64,000 nt of DNA from Sambucus nigra (taxonomy: Eukaryota > Streptophyta > Magnoliopsida > Dipsacales > Adoxaceae), in contig OX422219.1 of NCBI GenBank assembly GCA_949130495.1, positions 268,073,111-268,137,110 of the forward strand. Direction: 5' to 3'. The notes below the pieces were generated by a model, which saw only the letters and a program-made list of their open reading frames with translations, searched no databases and was not told where the DNA came from. Positions within the stretch are counted from its first letter, which is position 1; the number at the start of each line of letters is the position of its first letter. Shown piece by piece: positions 34,641-47,112 of the stretch. The position numbers were made by a program, and so were the translations under genes.

Positions 34641-34929
34641 CATAGTAGCCTGGGCAATTGAGAATCCCATTTAAACATTATGAAATGTTGAGTGATTAGT
34701 GGTGACGACCTCTTGGCCTTTTTATAAAATTTATTATCCATGGATGAACCCTGGATATTGCAGTTTTTGGTGGTGGTTGGTGACGTGGAGAAATCACTAC
34801 CGACGGATTATTGACCTTTGATGGAGACTCCTAAGTTCAACCTTCTCTAGATGCCATTCATGGGAAGTCTTATCAATAGAATTCAAACAAGGAAAACCCC
34901 TGATTCAATTTTATCTAGATCCAATAGTC

Positions 34930-37234
34930 ATCGGGGGTGGAAAAACCCTAAACCTAACTGTATGTATGTACTACTTTAATTCCATCCATGCCAATATACG
35001 TCACTCGCAAAAATTTTGTAGCTCAGTTTATAATTCCCAAAGTGTCTTAATGCGTTTCATAACCTTACACATTATAGCATATTTCCTAAACATAATATTC
35101 ATTATCAATACCTAGTTTACCACAACCTTTCCATCATATCACAACATAGCTCATCCTAACAATATTCAACATAACAACTAATACTTAAAAATCTCAAGTC
35201 AATTGTCCATGATAATATGAGTATCCTCAAATATCATCTTATTCATGTTAATCACTAAATGTATATATCCCAAATGTTATGACCCCAATCTCAACAATAA
35301 ATAACCCTAATATCATAACTCCTAAAGATAACATCGCATAGATAACAATATATATCCCCTCGTTAAAAACATAAAATCAACAATATAAGATACATCCATA
35401 ACAACTATTACCCAACAATCCAAATCTCATCAATGACATCAATAATTCAAGAATTTAAATCCCATCGACACCTATAAAATATGCATTAACAACACAAATA
35501 CCATAATCATCGACTAACGAACAACACTTGTCTCATTATAGCATAATTATTAACCCATCAAGACATGCCACTTTAATTAGAATAGTTTACCAATCAACAC
35601 GCCCCGTCAACATCAGCAATTAACCATTACATCCTAATCCCAACATCAAACAACATATATCTAAGAACAATAATCCCTTTGATAAACCACCTATAATATA
35701 TAAATTTATTTCATATTTGGCCCCATTAATTCTTTGTAATTAAGTTTAACCTTATAATATTCATTTCTTGGTGTTTGGCCCCCAAAATGACTTTTATCGA
35801 CACAAAATGTGTTGCAAAAAAAATTTCACATTGTTATTTACTAAACTTTTTGCTCTTTTAAAAGTCATTTTGTGGATTCAAACCCCAATAAGTGAAAATG
35901 TTACGGGTCAAAGTCATTATCAATTAATTAATGGAGGCTAAACCCCAAAAACCCTAATATATAATCTCAAACACAATCCTCTTTTATTTACTTCATTCAT
36001 TAATACCAATTTACATGCGGACTACCCAATTTCCATGGTCTCAATCACAAGTCCGTAAAACATTATTTTATAAGCTTTTTAAGTGGGGTCCAATGAAGTT
36101 ACAAAAATTAAAAGTGTCTGAAGATAAGCATAGACATTTACATTAAAATTTTGTGAGACAAGATATACTTATAAGTCACATTTTATCTTTCAAAACTTCA
36201 TAACCATATAATGTATTTCTTAACCAATTACTAACTTAATATTCCCATCTCTACAACACTTACCCAATTTAATTCATATAGTAGTATTAGCATCTCTACA
36301 CTCTTACACAATAATAATTCATATAATAGTATTCCTATCTTTACATCCATTACACAATTTTAAATTCACATAATCAAAATATAGTATTTCTCAACAATAT
36401 AGGGGTTACACCAATTTCTCAATAGAATTTGATAATAACAAGAAGTTAATTAGGTTTATCCTACCCTAGTTAAATTTTTAAACAGTTTTAATTAACAATC
36501 AAACATGGTTTAGGTAATATTTACATCATAGAACACTAAAGGGGGAAAAGTAGAGTATTCTTGCTTGAGATTGAAATCTAAAAAATCTGAAGTTGAATTC
36601 TTATTCCTCATTGAAAACAGTTTATGTTTTGGAGAACACCCAAATTCCAAGTACAAGGCCCTTTAATGGAGATTTGAAGGTAAATGGTAATGGATATTTA
36701 TGGGGTTTGGTTTAGGAGACTGTCAGCTTGGTGAAATAATAAACTTTTACTGATTGGAGAAAAAGGTTTTAAAAACCCTTCTTCACACAAATGTTGCTAT
36801 AGCTGATCGGGGTAACCATTATAGTGGCTCTATGCCCGCTATACCGTTTATAAGGGTTAGTTATAGCGGCCTCTCTCTTGGCCTCCAAATTTCCTCCCCA
36901 TTTTTCTCTTTTGTTTTGATTTATAATCCAACGTAAAACCATTCACCCTTATATACGAAAACCAAATTCTGCCATGACCTAACTTAGTCCCGAAGACAAC
37001 CCAAAAGACACATATGTCATTAGGGTCTCCACCAATATCACAATTTAACCAAATTAAATAAATAACCATTTTATGCATTTAATTAGTATAAAATTACCAT
37101 AATTTCTATAAATTCAACTTTCCTCATTTAGTTATATCTTTATCATTAAAAAGCATCATGATTTATATATTCACTATCAATATTACTCATTATTAAATCA
37201 TTTCATTATTCAATCAAAATTACTGGATATTATA
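34930..37234 (-). repeat. AT-rich LTR-like segment
   Basis: No coding frame. Its right end (caatcaaaattactggatattata) parallels the LTR ends of elements 1 and 2 (aaaattatggggtattaca) and is followed immediately by plus-strand gypsy pol, as expected if a minus-strand Tekay-like LTR had inserted there. The left end could not be defined, and no second LTR or target duplication was found. A cluster of tatagc/gctata motifs lies at 36793-36871. Confidence 0.45.
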
Positions 37235-37239
37235 GTGTT

Positions 37240-38072
37240 AATAGATTCCATTCTTGTAGTTAGAAAGTATCCAGACATCTTTTAGGAGGTTTTAGAGTAC
37301 CATCAAGTAAAGATAGACTTTTTGGTTGATTTGGCTCTTGGAACTAAGCCAATAACCCAAGCACTATATTGTATGGCTTCATTAAAGATGAGAGAGCTTA
37401 GGGAGCAGATTCAGTAGTTACTTGGATACGGATTTATCAAGATGATTACTTTACCTCAGGGAGATCAGGTCATTTTCATGAATAAGGATTAGTCGTTGAG
37501 ATTATGTGTGTATTAAAGGGAGTTGAATAAGGTCACCATACAAAACAAGTATCTATTACCCCATATTGATGATTTGTTCGACCAGTTAATGGGTGCTTCA
37601 TATTTCTCAAAGATTGATTTTAGATTGGGATACCATAAGTTAAGGATTTAGGAGGAGGATGTTCTGGAGATAGAGTTTCTGACACTATATAGATCTTATA
37701 AGCTTATGGTTATGCCATTTGTCTCGACCAGTGCATCGGTAGTGTTTATGGGAATAAAGTGTCCAGATATTAATTTGATCAGTCATCATCGTGTTAATTC
37801 ATGACATTTTAATTTTCTCTCGAACGACAAATGTACATACTCAACCTTTTCATGTAGTCTTACAGACACAAAGAAAACACCAACTTTATGATAAGTTCAA
37901 GAATTTTGGATTTTAGTTTCGATAGGTGTAGTTTCAAGGTCACATATGCGAGAGGAGGATTTCAGTGAACCCGAGTAAGGTGTCGGTAGTATGGGAGTGG
38001 GAATAACCTACAACACCTACGTAGGTGCGTTCTTTTTTTGGCTCAAAAGAGTACTATATTTGTGTGATTCAT
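37240..38072 (+). pseudogene. Ty3/gypsy reverse transcriptase fragment
   Basis: Decayed but clear: DQVIFMNKD with [46 protein letters not shown] and VMPFVSTSAS, then after a scrambled active-site region QHQLYDKFKNFGF and VRSFFG near 38030. At least five in-frame stops. The frame breaks off at ~38072 and the matching RNase H resumes at 40240, so ~2.2 kb of foreign sequence splits this pol. Confidence 0.8.
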
Positions 38073-38668
38073 TGATTTACTAGCTACTGATTTGTTATTT
38101 CTTGATCATATTTAGCTGGTTGTTTCATGATTATCTAGTGATTTCACATTGATTCAAATTGGTTTATATTCTCATGCTAGATATTTTGATTGATTTATCT
38201 TTTCACCGGATTGTCTATTCGAGACAAAAAGGGGGACAGATATACGTGATGTAGGGGGGGATTTGAGCATGTTTTTTATTGCATAGTTTACAAATTGGTA
38301 TTACACATTGGTATCATTTTGCTGCTCAAATTGTTTAACAAATGATTTTTTCAGAGTTTATTCATATTTGTATCTATTATTGTTTGGTATCATTTGGATA
38401 TATATATTGGTTTCATTTTTTCCTCCATACTTCACTTGGTATTTGTTTGTCTATTTCATGTGTGTAGGTATGCTTCAGCAATTCGAAATTTTAAGTCTAC
38501 ATCACATTCAGACACTTCATGCTTGTCGATGCTACATATACTAGTATGTGTCCTATATTTTTTATTTTGGGTTTATGTGATTATATTTAGGCGTCATACG
38601 GCTTGACGGCCCGACTTACGCATTTCACTGGTTTAGTTTTTTTCTCAGAATAGTCAAAGGGGGAGATT
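38073..38668 (+). mobile_element. 3' internal end of a copia-type element
   Basis: Non-coding T-rich sequence ending in a PPT-like tcaaagggggagattt at 38654-38668, next to a TG. This is the typical junction of internal region and 3' LTR in plant copia elements such as SIRE and Tork. The pol part is missing. Confidence 0.5.
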
Positions 38669-39880
38669 TGTAAGGACATAAATTTCCAATTGAGTCCCTG
38701 TATTGCTTTGACTTAACTCTGTGAACAAAACTATATTTGTAATATGTTATAGGGAGATTTTTATTTTGTCACAATCCCACTTGGTCTATGATGTATTGAA
38801 GAAAATTGAAGACATTGTGGCAAAGCTTCAAAGAATTAATCATGATGAAGTTTAATTGGTGCAAGTTTAATCGTCTTTAAAGTTAATTGCATTTTGAGAT
38901 CACACAGGTATGAATGCATATAATTAATGGTTCTCATAATTGTTTTTATAAAGGATAAGGATGTAATTTTTATAAAGAAAAATGTTTTAAAATGTTTTAA
39001 AGTGTTTTAAATGGTTTACACTACGTTTTATTCTGATAAGCTCGAAATAGAGTTTGACTAATTTGGATCTCTTTTAAAAGAGACATTTTAATCAGAAAGT
39101 CAAAAAGTCAAACTTACGCGTTGTCGTTCAAACGACATAAGCTCTCGTTCGAATGAGATGCTCATATCGTGTGAACGATGTGGCCTTGTCATTCGAACGA
39201 CATGTTTTTTGAGGCGGAGCTTAAATCTTATTTAAAGTGTGTTTTCGTCAGAGTTTTGGAGGTGTGCATCTGGAAAAAATAGTTTACCATCCAGTACAAG
39301 TTTTGCACATGTTTTCAAAGGTTTACAAAGCTTAAACACATCTTTAGAGTTTGCAAAGATCCGAGTTATCATTTTTATATGTTTACGTGATCTTGATGAA
39401 CCAAGAAGGTTTATTCTACTATTGAACATCACGGTTTTGTGTTGAGGAAAAGAGAAAGACTTCTTGTTCGACATTGTAGACGAATCAAAGCCATTTGGTG
39501 GACACCGAGACATTCGTGGAGTCGAGTGTTGTGGACACGTATTGTGGAAGATGGAATTTCTGCATGGGCACTATTGAATAATGGTTGAAGATCAGAAGGA
39601 GCATCAAGACCCGTGGGGATCAAGTCATTGAGTAAGGCTTATCTGTCTTTCTGAAACCTTTGTTCATAGTAATTGTATGGCTTGGGCGGTCTGAGGTTGT
39701 TTTCCCGTTTTGGGTTTTTTCCTCGTTCATCCGGTGTTGTGAGTATTCTTTACTTTATTTTACTTGCTTTAATCATTAGATGCATGTTTAGGATTAATCA
39801 AGATAAAATTGGTTTAAAGTAAGAATTGGGTTTTCACGACTTGGTTTGCTGCACATTAAATGTTGGATAATTTTTGGTAT
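38669..39880 (+). repeat. Probable 3' LTR of the copia-type element
   Basis: Begins tgtaaggacata right after the PPT-like tract. It contains the TCGTTCGAACGAC-type motif cluster (39123-39204) followed ~30 bp later by a TTATTTAAAG TATA-like box, and a ggttttttcctcgttcatc stretch typical of LTR 3' parts. The right border is uncertain because Tekay LTR sequence takes over by ~39900. Confidence 0.5.
39123..39204 (+). promoter_or_regulatory. TTCGAA-type palindrome cluster in copia LTR
   Basis: Four dyads: GTCGTTCAAACGAC, CTCGTTCGAATGAG, ATCGTGTGAACGAT and GTCATTCGAACGAC, about 20 bp apart, immediately upstream of a TATA-like box near 39230. The motif is the same as in the LTR of element 1, a gypsy element. 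Confidence 0.55.
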
Positions 39881-39899
39881 ACATTGGTTTGATTTGAAA

Positions 39900-40239
39900 C
39901 ACACGCATAAGGGTCCTCCAAGGCATTTTCAAAATGACCATACGGTTGACTTATGAATGAATTACTTTTTGTACCATTAATTTAGTCCCGGTACGACTGT
40001 CATGCGCGTCCCGACTTAATTTTCATAACTATCGTATTTGTCACTCACGACAACTGTAATTTGTTTATATTTATATATTACTTTACCTTCTAAGTAATAT
40101 TCAACATAATTATCACTAATAGATACTAACTCTCGTCACTCTAATAATTATTTAATTAAATCCGAATTAATTATAAATAAATTCCCCATTTAGGTTAATT
40201 AATCCCATAATTAAAATCTTTAAAATTACAGGGTATTAC
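39900..40239 (-). repeat. Tekay-type LTR end fragment
   Basis: Matches the last ~340 bp of the element 1 LTR: caaaatgacca(t)(a/t)cggttga, catgcgcgtcccgacttaatt, and the end acagggtattaca at 40227-40239. It is directly followed by gypsy RNase H, so it marks an insertion edge whose other side is lost. Confidence 0.75.
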
Positions 40240-41115
40240 AGATTATAAGTTTGATATACACTATCGATTGATAAAGGATAATGTATTAGTAAACTCCTTA
40301 AGCCATAGACTGATGGTGACATTATCGACTGTTTGAAAGTTGAAGTGGGGTTCTCTTCGCACAATAGATGAGTTGGTGCATGACTTCATTGAAATTCTAA
40401 TCATCACACGTGCGATCATTATTTAGGTGATGAAGTCACTTATATGGGACTCTTCTTGCATGAGTAAGTTCAGGGAATTATTGACCGAGGGGGGTGTCAT
40501 CATATTTGATTGGATCAGATGGGGGTTTATAGCTCCATGGACGATTAGTAATAATATAGGATAAGGAGTTATGGTGACCAGTGTTGAGTGAGGTGCACGA
40601 CTCGCAAGTTGTAGTACATCCCCGAGGGGATAAGATGTATCAGGATATGAGGTACCAATATTAGTGGGAAGGAATAACGAAGGACATTATGTTATTTGTG
40701 TCCAAGTGTATGACTTTTTAGATGGTGAAGTAGATCACCAAAGACCGGTGAGTGTTTTGCACCCTCTTGAGATTCCGTTGTGGAAATGGGAGAGTATTTC
40801 CATGGATTTTCTTATTCGATTGCCTTCCATCGCAATGGGGGACATTATTCCATATGAGTGATCATGGACCATTTGATTAAGACAACTTATTTTCTTTTAT
40901 TTTGGATCGATTTCAATTTAGAAAAGTACGGCAGGCATTTCATAAAAGAGGTTATGAGGCTACATGGTGTGCCACTTGATATTTTGTTCGATAAGGACAA
41001 GACCTTTGTATCCCACTTTTGGGAGAGTTTTCACTGGGATGTGGGGACGGACTAATGGTTGAATATTTCTTATCACCCACATATTAGGGAACGATAAACG
41101 TGGAAAACATTTTAG
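40240..41115 (+). pseudogene. Ty3/gypsy RNase H end and integrase fragment
   Basis: Starts DYKFDIHYRLIKDNVLVNSL (RNase H C-terminus) and runs to integrase: DHQRPVSVLHPLEIPLWKWE and SISMDFLIRLP (first Asp), LEKYGRHFIKEVMRLHGVPL, LFDKDKTFVSHFWES (family SDRD reads FDKD) and a broken YHPHI..ER block near 41070. Several stops and a frameshift are present. It continues the RT at 37240-38072 on the same strand. Confidence 0.8.
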
Positions 41116-41611
41116 CTCAAAAATATTTACTTAATCCTGCAATAGAAACAAAAAAAATTAAAATAGGTTAAAAGATTAAACCTTGGCTTTAACGGACATT
41201 GTTGGTGATTCATATAATGAGAAAAGATATTTGGAGAAGATGAAAGGGTTTCCTTGTTTCAGTCCTCAAAAATTTTGCTTGTCTGAACCAAAACGCTTGG
41301 GTATACTAGTATATGATCCTACCAAAACTCGATGGGTGTGTAGGGAGCTTCGGATATGAAAATCATTGGTTTTGAGTGAGATATGGACCTATCTCTCTAA
41401 CCCTCCTTACAAATAAGTGAATATTGTTTTCTCTCTCTCCCCCCTTTCTCTCTCTCTCTCTCTCTCTTTCTCTAACCCTAAATAATGATTATGTATCTTA
41501 AAATGCTAGCTTACACCAATATATATAGGTGTAAGTTATAGGCTTAGGTTAAATGTGGGTTACAAATAGTTTTAGATTGTTACTTTGGCATAACAACAAT
41601 ACTAGGGAACC

Positions 41612-41623
41612 AAGACCAAATAA
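41612..41623. repeat. 12-bp target-site duplication of LINE 2, left copy
   Basis: aagaccaaataa, found again at 47113-47124 right after the poly(A). Confidence 0.85.
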
Positions 41624-41746
41624 ATGACATAACTTTCCTTTTACTCTAGAAATGCTCCAACTTCTCTCTAGAACCACCTGCTCCAAAATGCCTCCCGTCA
41701 CCTTCTATACACCTTTTCCTACCTTACTCACACTATCTAATCCTCC

Positions 41747-43257
41747 ATGGTAACTACGGTCATACCTTCAGGTGACAGACTTGACAGGCCTACACAGGTG
41801 GTGGCTGGTTTCAAAGAGTTAGAAGACGGCCAGTTTGCCGTAGACCTCATTGACAACCCATGGGGGTTAGGAGCTGTGATGGGACCTCCCACTTCACCGC
41901 CCGACTCTGGTCTTGTATTGACTCCCATCGCCGGCACCGGGGTTCATGGCCAGGCCATTTTGACCAAAGTTACGGGCGATGAGAACTATGGGAATGGTAC
42001 CCCGGCCGTTGACGTTAACGCCAACCGCCAGTCTGATGGGCGGAACGAGGGTGAGGTGTTGGCTTTGAGTGTTGCTGACGGAACTAAGGAACGTAGATCA
42101 GATAGAGGGGTTGGTATGAGCTCTGGGCTCAATGTTACGGGGATGGGAAAGTTTTCTGTTGACACGAAAAAGTTGTCAGTTAAACTGACGAGCGCCCCAA
42201 CTCTCCAGACGGAACAGACTTCCCAACAACTGCCGAGACATAATGATAGGACGTGGATCACTGTAGCGGAAGAAAAGAAACAACCTAGGATCCGTCTCAC
42301 CTACCACCAGCCCTCTGTTGTGGATTCTATCATCACGGTAACGCTTCCCGCTGCAGTTGCTACTGGTGGCCATAAAAGGTGGGAGAATAGTTTGGTGGGT
42401 TATTTTTTGGGGAAAAAACTTCCTTTCTCCTACGTTAATAACGCTGCCACCAGACTATGGAGAAAGTTTGGGATGACCAAAGTGATAGCACACGACAATG
42501 GTTTTTTCTTCTTTCTTTTTGACAACCCCTCTCAACGGGATGAGTTCTTGACAATGGCCCGTGGCATTTTGCGGGGATGTCCATTATTCTGAAAAAATGG
42601 CATGCTAGCTTTAGCTTCCACAAGGATACAGTGAAGAAGATACCCATATGGGTGAAGTTCCACGATATTCCCGTCCAGCTGTGGACGGAGGAAGGACTCA
42701 GTTACATTGCGAGTTCGGTAGGAGTCCCTTTGTTTGCCGACACTGTCATGGAGGAGATGAATATAATTTCTTACGCTCGAGTTTGCATCGAGGTTGAAGC
42801 TAAGGAGACATATCCCAATAGCATCAATGTTGTTATGGAGGACGGTGTTAGTGCACCGGTGCGAGTTGAATTCCAAGCCAAACCACCTTCATGCCCTAAA
42901 TGCCTCATTTTTTCCCACAATATAACTACATGCACGTTAAACATGGTACCGAAAACTATTGTGGAAGCTGGTGCGAAAATGAACAAATCCCATGCAGGTT
43001 CTGAATGGAAACGGGTGATGAGGAAGCCTATCCCAGTTACTGTCCGGGAGATAGGATAGCCGTCGTGTGTGATGAATAAGGCTCGGGAGGAGGTTAGGGG
43101 CACTGTGGAGGTCTATGAGATTTCCCCTAGTGTGGTCTCACCCACGATACGGTTATCCAACCAGTTTAGCGCCGTGGACAATGACAGCGAGTTTGAGGTA
43201 ACTCCGGAACCTTCGGCACTTGCTAGGAGAGTAACGGTAGTGGATGAGCTTGCCTAA
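41747..43257 (+). pseudogene. LINE 2 ORF1: DUF4283 and CCHC protein
   Basis: Starts at ATG 41747 with a low-complexity N-terminal ~160 residues absent from LINE 1. The DUF4283-like part runs from VDSIITVTLP through KRWENSLVGYFLGKKLPFSY to DEFL. A 1-nt frameshift near 42549 moves the frame to 42577-43059 (VKFHDIPVQLWTEEGLSYIA). The zinc knuckle is CPKCLIFSHNITTC. A stop at 43057-43059 precedes the last part (43069-43257), which ends VVDELA. It would bind LINE RNA as the particle protein. Confidence 0.88.
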
Positions 43258-43293
43258 AGCATAAGGGAGAGATGACTAAGGCGAACCACTCTG

Positions 43294-44037
43294 ATGGCAA
43301 GAATGGAGAAAGGGGAAGGGGAGAAAAACTTGATGATTAAGATAGGGTCTTGGAATATTAGGGGTCTTAATTCCCCGCATAAACAGAAGGAAGTTAGTAA
43401 GTTAATAATTAACCAGCAGCTTGATGTTGTTTGCTTGGTGGAAACAAAATTTAGGAAGGAAAATTTATGTAATGTTAAAAATAATTGTTTTTTACATTGG
43501 GATCTCATTGATAACTTCCCTTTAGGGGGGGGGGGTTGCCAGGGTGATTGTAGGATGGAATCGTAGTTGTTTGGCGGTAACAATGGTCCAGTCTCACCCT
43601 CAAGCCATGTTGTGTAGGGTGAAGGCCTGTGGTAGTAATTGCCAGTTTTTTGCGACCTTCATTTACGGGGAGAACTTACCTCACGGAATAGAGCCTCTTT
43701 GGGAGTTTCTCAAGCTCAATAGGGATTGCACTGATGGGCAGCCTTGGATACTTATGGGGGACTTCAACGTTGTGAGAACCAATGAAGAGAAAAGCGGGAT
43801 GCATGGCATTGACGTGGGTGCAACGGAGGCGTTCAACCAGTGTATTAATGATATCCAGTCTGATGATATGACGACGAATGGGCTTTGGTTTACGTGGAAT
43901 AATCGCCAGGGGGTAGGGACAATGTCCAATCGAGATTATATAGGGTTCTTCATAACGACAAGTGGAGTACCTACTTTCCCGAGTCTCAGGCGACTGTTCT
44001 TCCTCAGGGTGTTTCGGATCACTGCCTGATCATTATC
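43294..44037 (+). pseudogene. LINE 2 ORF2: AP-like endonuclease
   Basis: Begins around MIKIGSWNIRGLN (ATG 43294 or upstream). Motifs are CLVETKF, ILMGDFNVVR and FTWNNR. An 11-G run at 43525-43535 shifts the frame into 43544-44029, and a further shift near 43925 separates the final block (LPQGVSDHC, catalytic Asp-His) from it. These shifts sit at homopolymers and small indels, typical of neutral decay. Confidence 0.85.
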
Positions 44038-46386
44038 TTGCTTGCTCCCAGGGAACCGAATAGGCCCAAACCGTTTAAGTTCTATAACTTTTGGATGGGC
44101 CATGCTGATTTCCAGGATGTTCTGACTGAGTCTTGGTACGGGGACGATGTGGGTAATCCTATGGTGAGATTGAGTAAGAAGATGCGTAGATTGAAGATTA
44201 ACCTCAAAGACTTTAATAAGAAGTTCTATAGCCAGCTTCCTAGGAGGGCGGAGGAGGCTAAGAGGTTGCTTGATGATGTGCAGACTAGACTTGACAGTGA
44301 CGGGAGCAACCTTATCTTTCAACTGGAAGAGAGACAGAAGTTGACGGCTTACCTGGAGCTCAGAAGCGCCGAAGAGTCTTATTATAAGAAGCGGTCTAGA
44401 GTCAAGTGGCTACAGTTGGGGGATGGGAATAACTCCTTTTTCCATAAGAGGGCTAATCAAGCTACCGCTAGGACGAAGATTATCAGCATTGAGGATGAGA
44501 ATGGGGTGCGGGTTGAAGGCTCTCAGGGGGTGGCTAATAAGGCAGTGGGTTTCTTCCGCAACCTTCTGGGCTATAGCAGCACTTGTACGGACCCCGCTCC
44601 CATTCTGGATGCGAATGTAGTGAAAAGAGTCAGTGATGTGGACGCCGCGACTATGACTGCGCCCATTGATGATGACGAAATAAAGGGGGCTATGTTCGCC
44701 ATTGGGTCGGATAAAGCCCCGAGTCCCGAAGGATTCAATGCCTTCTTTTTTAAGCAGAATTGGGAGGTTGTGGGGAATGACGTAACTGAGGCTGTTGAGT
44801 TCTTCTTCAGGTGTAGCTACCTGCCTAGGCAATGGAATTGTACTGCCCTCGCCCTTATCCCAAAGGTTACCATTCCGAAAGGTATGCATGATTTCAGACC
44901 CATATCTTGTTGCAATACTATTTATAAGTGCATATCGAAGATTATTGCCAACAGGATTAAGCCTATCCTCCCCCATGTGATCAATCTGAGTCAGGCCGCT
45001 TTTGTTAAAGGGAGATCTATTTCTGATAACATCCTTCTTCTCCAGGAGGTCATGAGGAATTACCATAGTGAGCTTAGCCCGCCTAGATGTACCTTGAAGA
45101 TTGATTTGCTGAAAGCGTATGACACGGTGGATTGGGGATTTCTTTTCACCTTGCTGACTCATCTGGGGTTCCCTGCCATTTTCGTTGGGTGGATTAGAGA
45201 ATGTATGACTAACACTAGGTTCTCTATCAATCTGAATGGTCACCTGCATGGCTTCTTTGAGGGAAGGAGAGGGTTGAGGCAAGGAGACCCCCTATCTCCC
45301 TATCTTTTCCTTCTGGTGATGGATTCTCTCTCGTGTATCTTGGACAAAGCTTGCACCAACCCATTGTTTACCTTTCAACCCAAGTGTAAGGAAGTGGGGC
45401 TTAACCACTTATGTTTCTCCGATGATGTGATAATTCTATGTGCGGGGGACATTCCCTCCTGTACCATTGTGAAGAAGGCGGTTGATGAGTTCTATAGCAT
45501 TGCGGGCCTCACTCCCAATTTGTGTAAGAGTAGCTTCTATTGCTCGGGATTGGAGGAGGATCGGATCGCAAAGATCGGGGATATTCTTGGTTTTGGTCAT
45601 AGCAACCCCCCGTTCCTCTACCTCGGGGTTCCTCTCATCACCACCAAACTCAAGAAGGAGGATTGCATTAGGCTAATCGACAGGATAACTGGGAGGATCA
45701 GGTGTTGGACCAACAAGCTTCTCAGCTACGCCGGTAGATTACAGCTTATTAAGACAGTCTTGTTCGGGATCCAGGTCTATTGGTCTAGTCTGTTCATCTT
45801 GCCTAAGGGGGTTATTCTCAAGATTGAGCAGCTGATGAGGGATTTCCTGTGGACTAGTTCCGATCGTAAACATTCGGGGGCCAAGGTGGCTTGGAATGAT
45901 CTTTGTCATAACTATGAGAGCGGCGGACTGGGTATCAAAAGAATTGAGAGGTGGAATGTGGCGGCCATCATGAAGATTCTTTGGAACCTCTGAAGCAAGA
46001 AGGACTGCCTTTGGGTTAAGTGGTGCAATGTGTATAAGTTGAAGAGAAGAAGTTTGAGGGCTATTAATATAGCCAGCGACTCGTCTTGGAGCTGGAGGAA
46101 GATGATGCAGTTGAGACATTGGGTCAGACCTCTCATCAGATGGAGTATTGGTAACGGTAGGGATACCTTTTTCTGGCATGATAACTGGCATCCTCTGGGG
46201 CCACTTCATTCTTTGTTTGGGGACCGTGTTATCTATGACGCTGCTAGTAACCATAAGGCTTTGGTTGCTGATTACATTGTCGAGGGGAGGTGCAGATGGC
46301 CAACGGTGGTTACTTGGGAGCTCTTGGATATTAGGAATGCGGTTTTGCCCGGCATTAGGCATGATTGTGTAGATGAGGTGGTCTAG
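44038..46386 (+). pseudogene. LINE 2 ORF2: reverse transcriptase
   Basis: A 651-codon open frame to 45993, then after a TGA the same frame continues to 46386. RT blocks are GDGNNSFFHKRAN, KAPSPEGFNAFFF (LINE 1 has APGPDG), FRPISCCNTIYK, KIDLLKAYD, GLRQGDPLSPYLFLLVMD, and the active site LCFSDDVIIL with both aspartates kept. The thumb GVPLITTKLKKEDC and the post-thumb WSWRKM and FWHDNWHPLGPLH follow. The long frames on the opposite strand (44410-45282, 45739-46362) are shadows. Confidence 0.92.
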
Positions 46387-46954
46387 ATCCCCAACCAGAA
46401 GGATTTTTCTATCAGATCAGCCTACGAGGAGATAACCCCCACCCTCCCTCCTGCTCCCTGGCACAAAAATGTGTGGAATAAGGGTCATATTGATTTGTAA
46501 GGTTGCGATTCACACTAAGGAAAAGCTCTATAACTAGGGCATCTCGGAGGATAACGTGTGTTGTAGCTGCTCTAATGGGGTAGAGTCCATACCACACGTC
46601 TTCAATGAGTGTCCATTTACGAAGGAGGTTTGGGAGGAGGTTAGAACCAGGAATCAGGAGTACAGAGAGGCTTTGGATTGGGACGGTGAGTTGGCTCATG
46701 CTATTTCATGTTACAGTGGGACGAGTTTTTATAATCGTATTAGGAATATTTCTTTCTCCTCTACTGTGTACTGCCTTTGGATGGAGCGTAACGCTAGACA
46801 TTTTAAGCGGGTGGCCAAGAGCAAGGATGTCATTGTCAGATATATCGAAGTTATGATCAGAGCGAGAGTCGTAATCTAGAGCAAGGAGATGAGAAGATTT
46901 GAGAACTGGATGGCTTGTATGAATTGGGGTATCCCGAAAAGTGTTCTTGAGTAG
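46387..46954 (+). pseudogene. LINE 2 ORF2 C-terminus: zf-RVT
   Basis: After a TAG at 46384-46386 the reading continues with SIRSAYEEITP. Following a frameshift, 46556-46879 contains CCSCSNGVESIPHVFNECPF, a zf-RVT-like C-X2-C...H-X4-C module. Another TAG (46877-46879) interrupts before the terminal MACMNWGIPKSVLE and the true stop at 46952-46954. Confidence 0.85.
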
Positions 46955-47112
46955 GGGATCGCGGGGTGTGTGGCTTCTTGCACTTGTTTCACTTGTTTTT
47001 GGTTTTCTCCCCTGTGGGGCATACCCCTAGGGGAGGTGATGGGTTTCATCTCTATGTGTACTTGTTGTAGTTTCCGTTGTTGATATATATACATAATTTT
47101 TCCCAAAAAAAA
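46955..47112 (+). other. LINE 2 3' UTR and poly(A)
   Basis: Contains cccctgtggggcatacccc, which is shared with the LINE 1 3' UTR (minus strand, ~1440-1470), then a terminal tatatatacataatttttccc and about ten A. Confidence 0.8.

Larger units (their letters stand above)
41624..47112 (+). mobile_element. LINE 2: near-full-length plant L1 LINE
   Basis: A 5.49 kb colinear LINE: short 5' leader (to 41746), ORF1, ORF2 (endonuclease, RT, zf-RVT), 3' UTR and a ~10-A tail, bounded by a 12-bp duplication. It is the same family as LINE 1, sharing ORF endings and a 3' UTR block (gtggggcatacccct). Base composition is noticeably more GC-rich than the surrounding LTR. Frameshifts and stops in both ORFs make it inactive. 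Confidence 0.92.

Noticed and set aside
44410..45282. 290-codon minus-strand frame
   Set aside because: Shadow of the LINE 2 RT frame, which has clear motifs on the plus strand.
45739..46362. 207-codon minus-strand frame
   Set aside because: Shadow of the LINE 2 RT thumb region.
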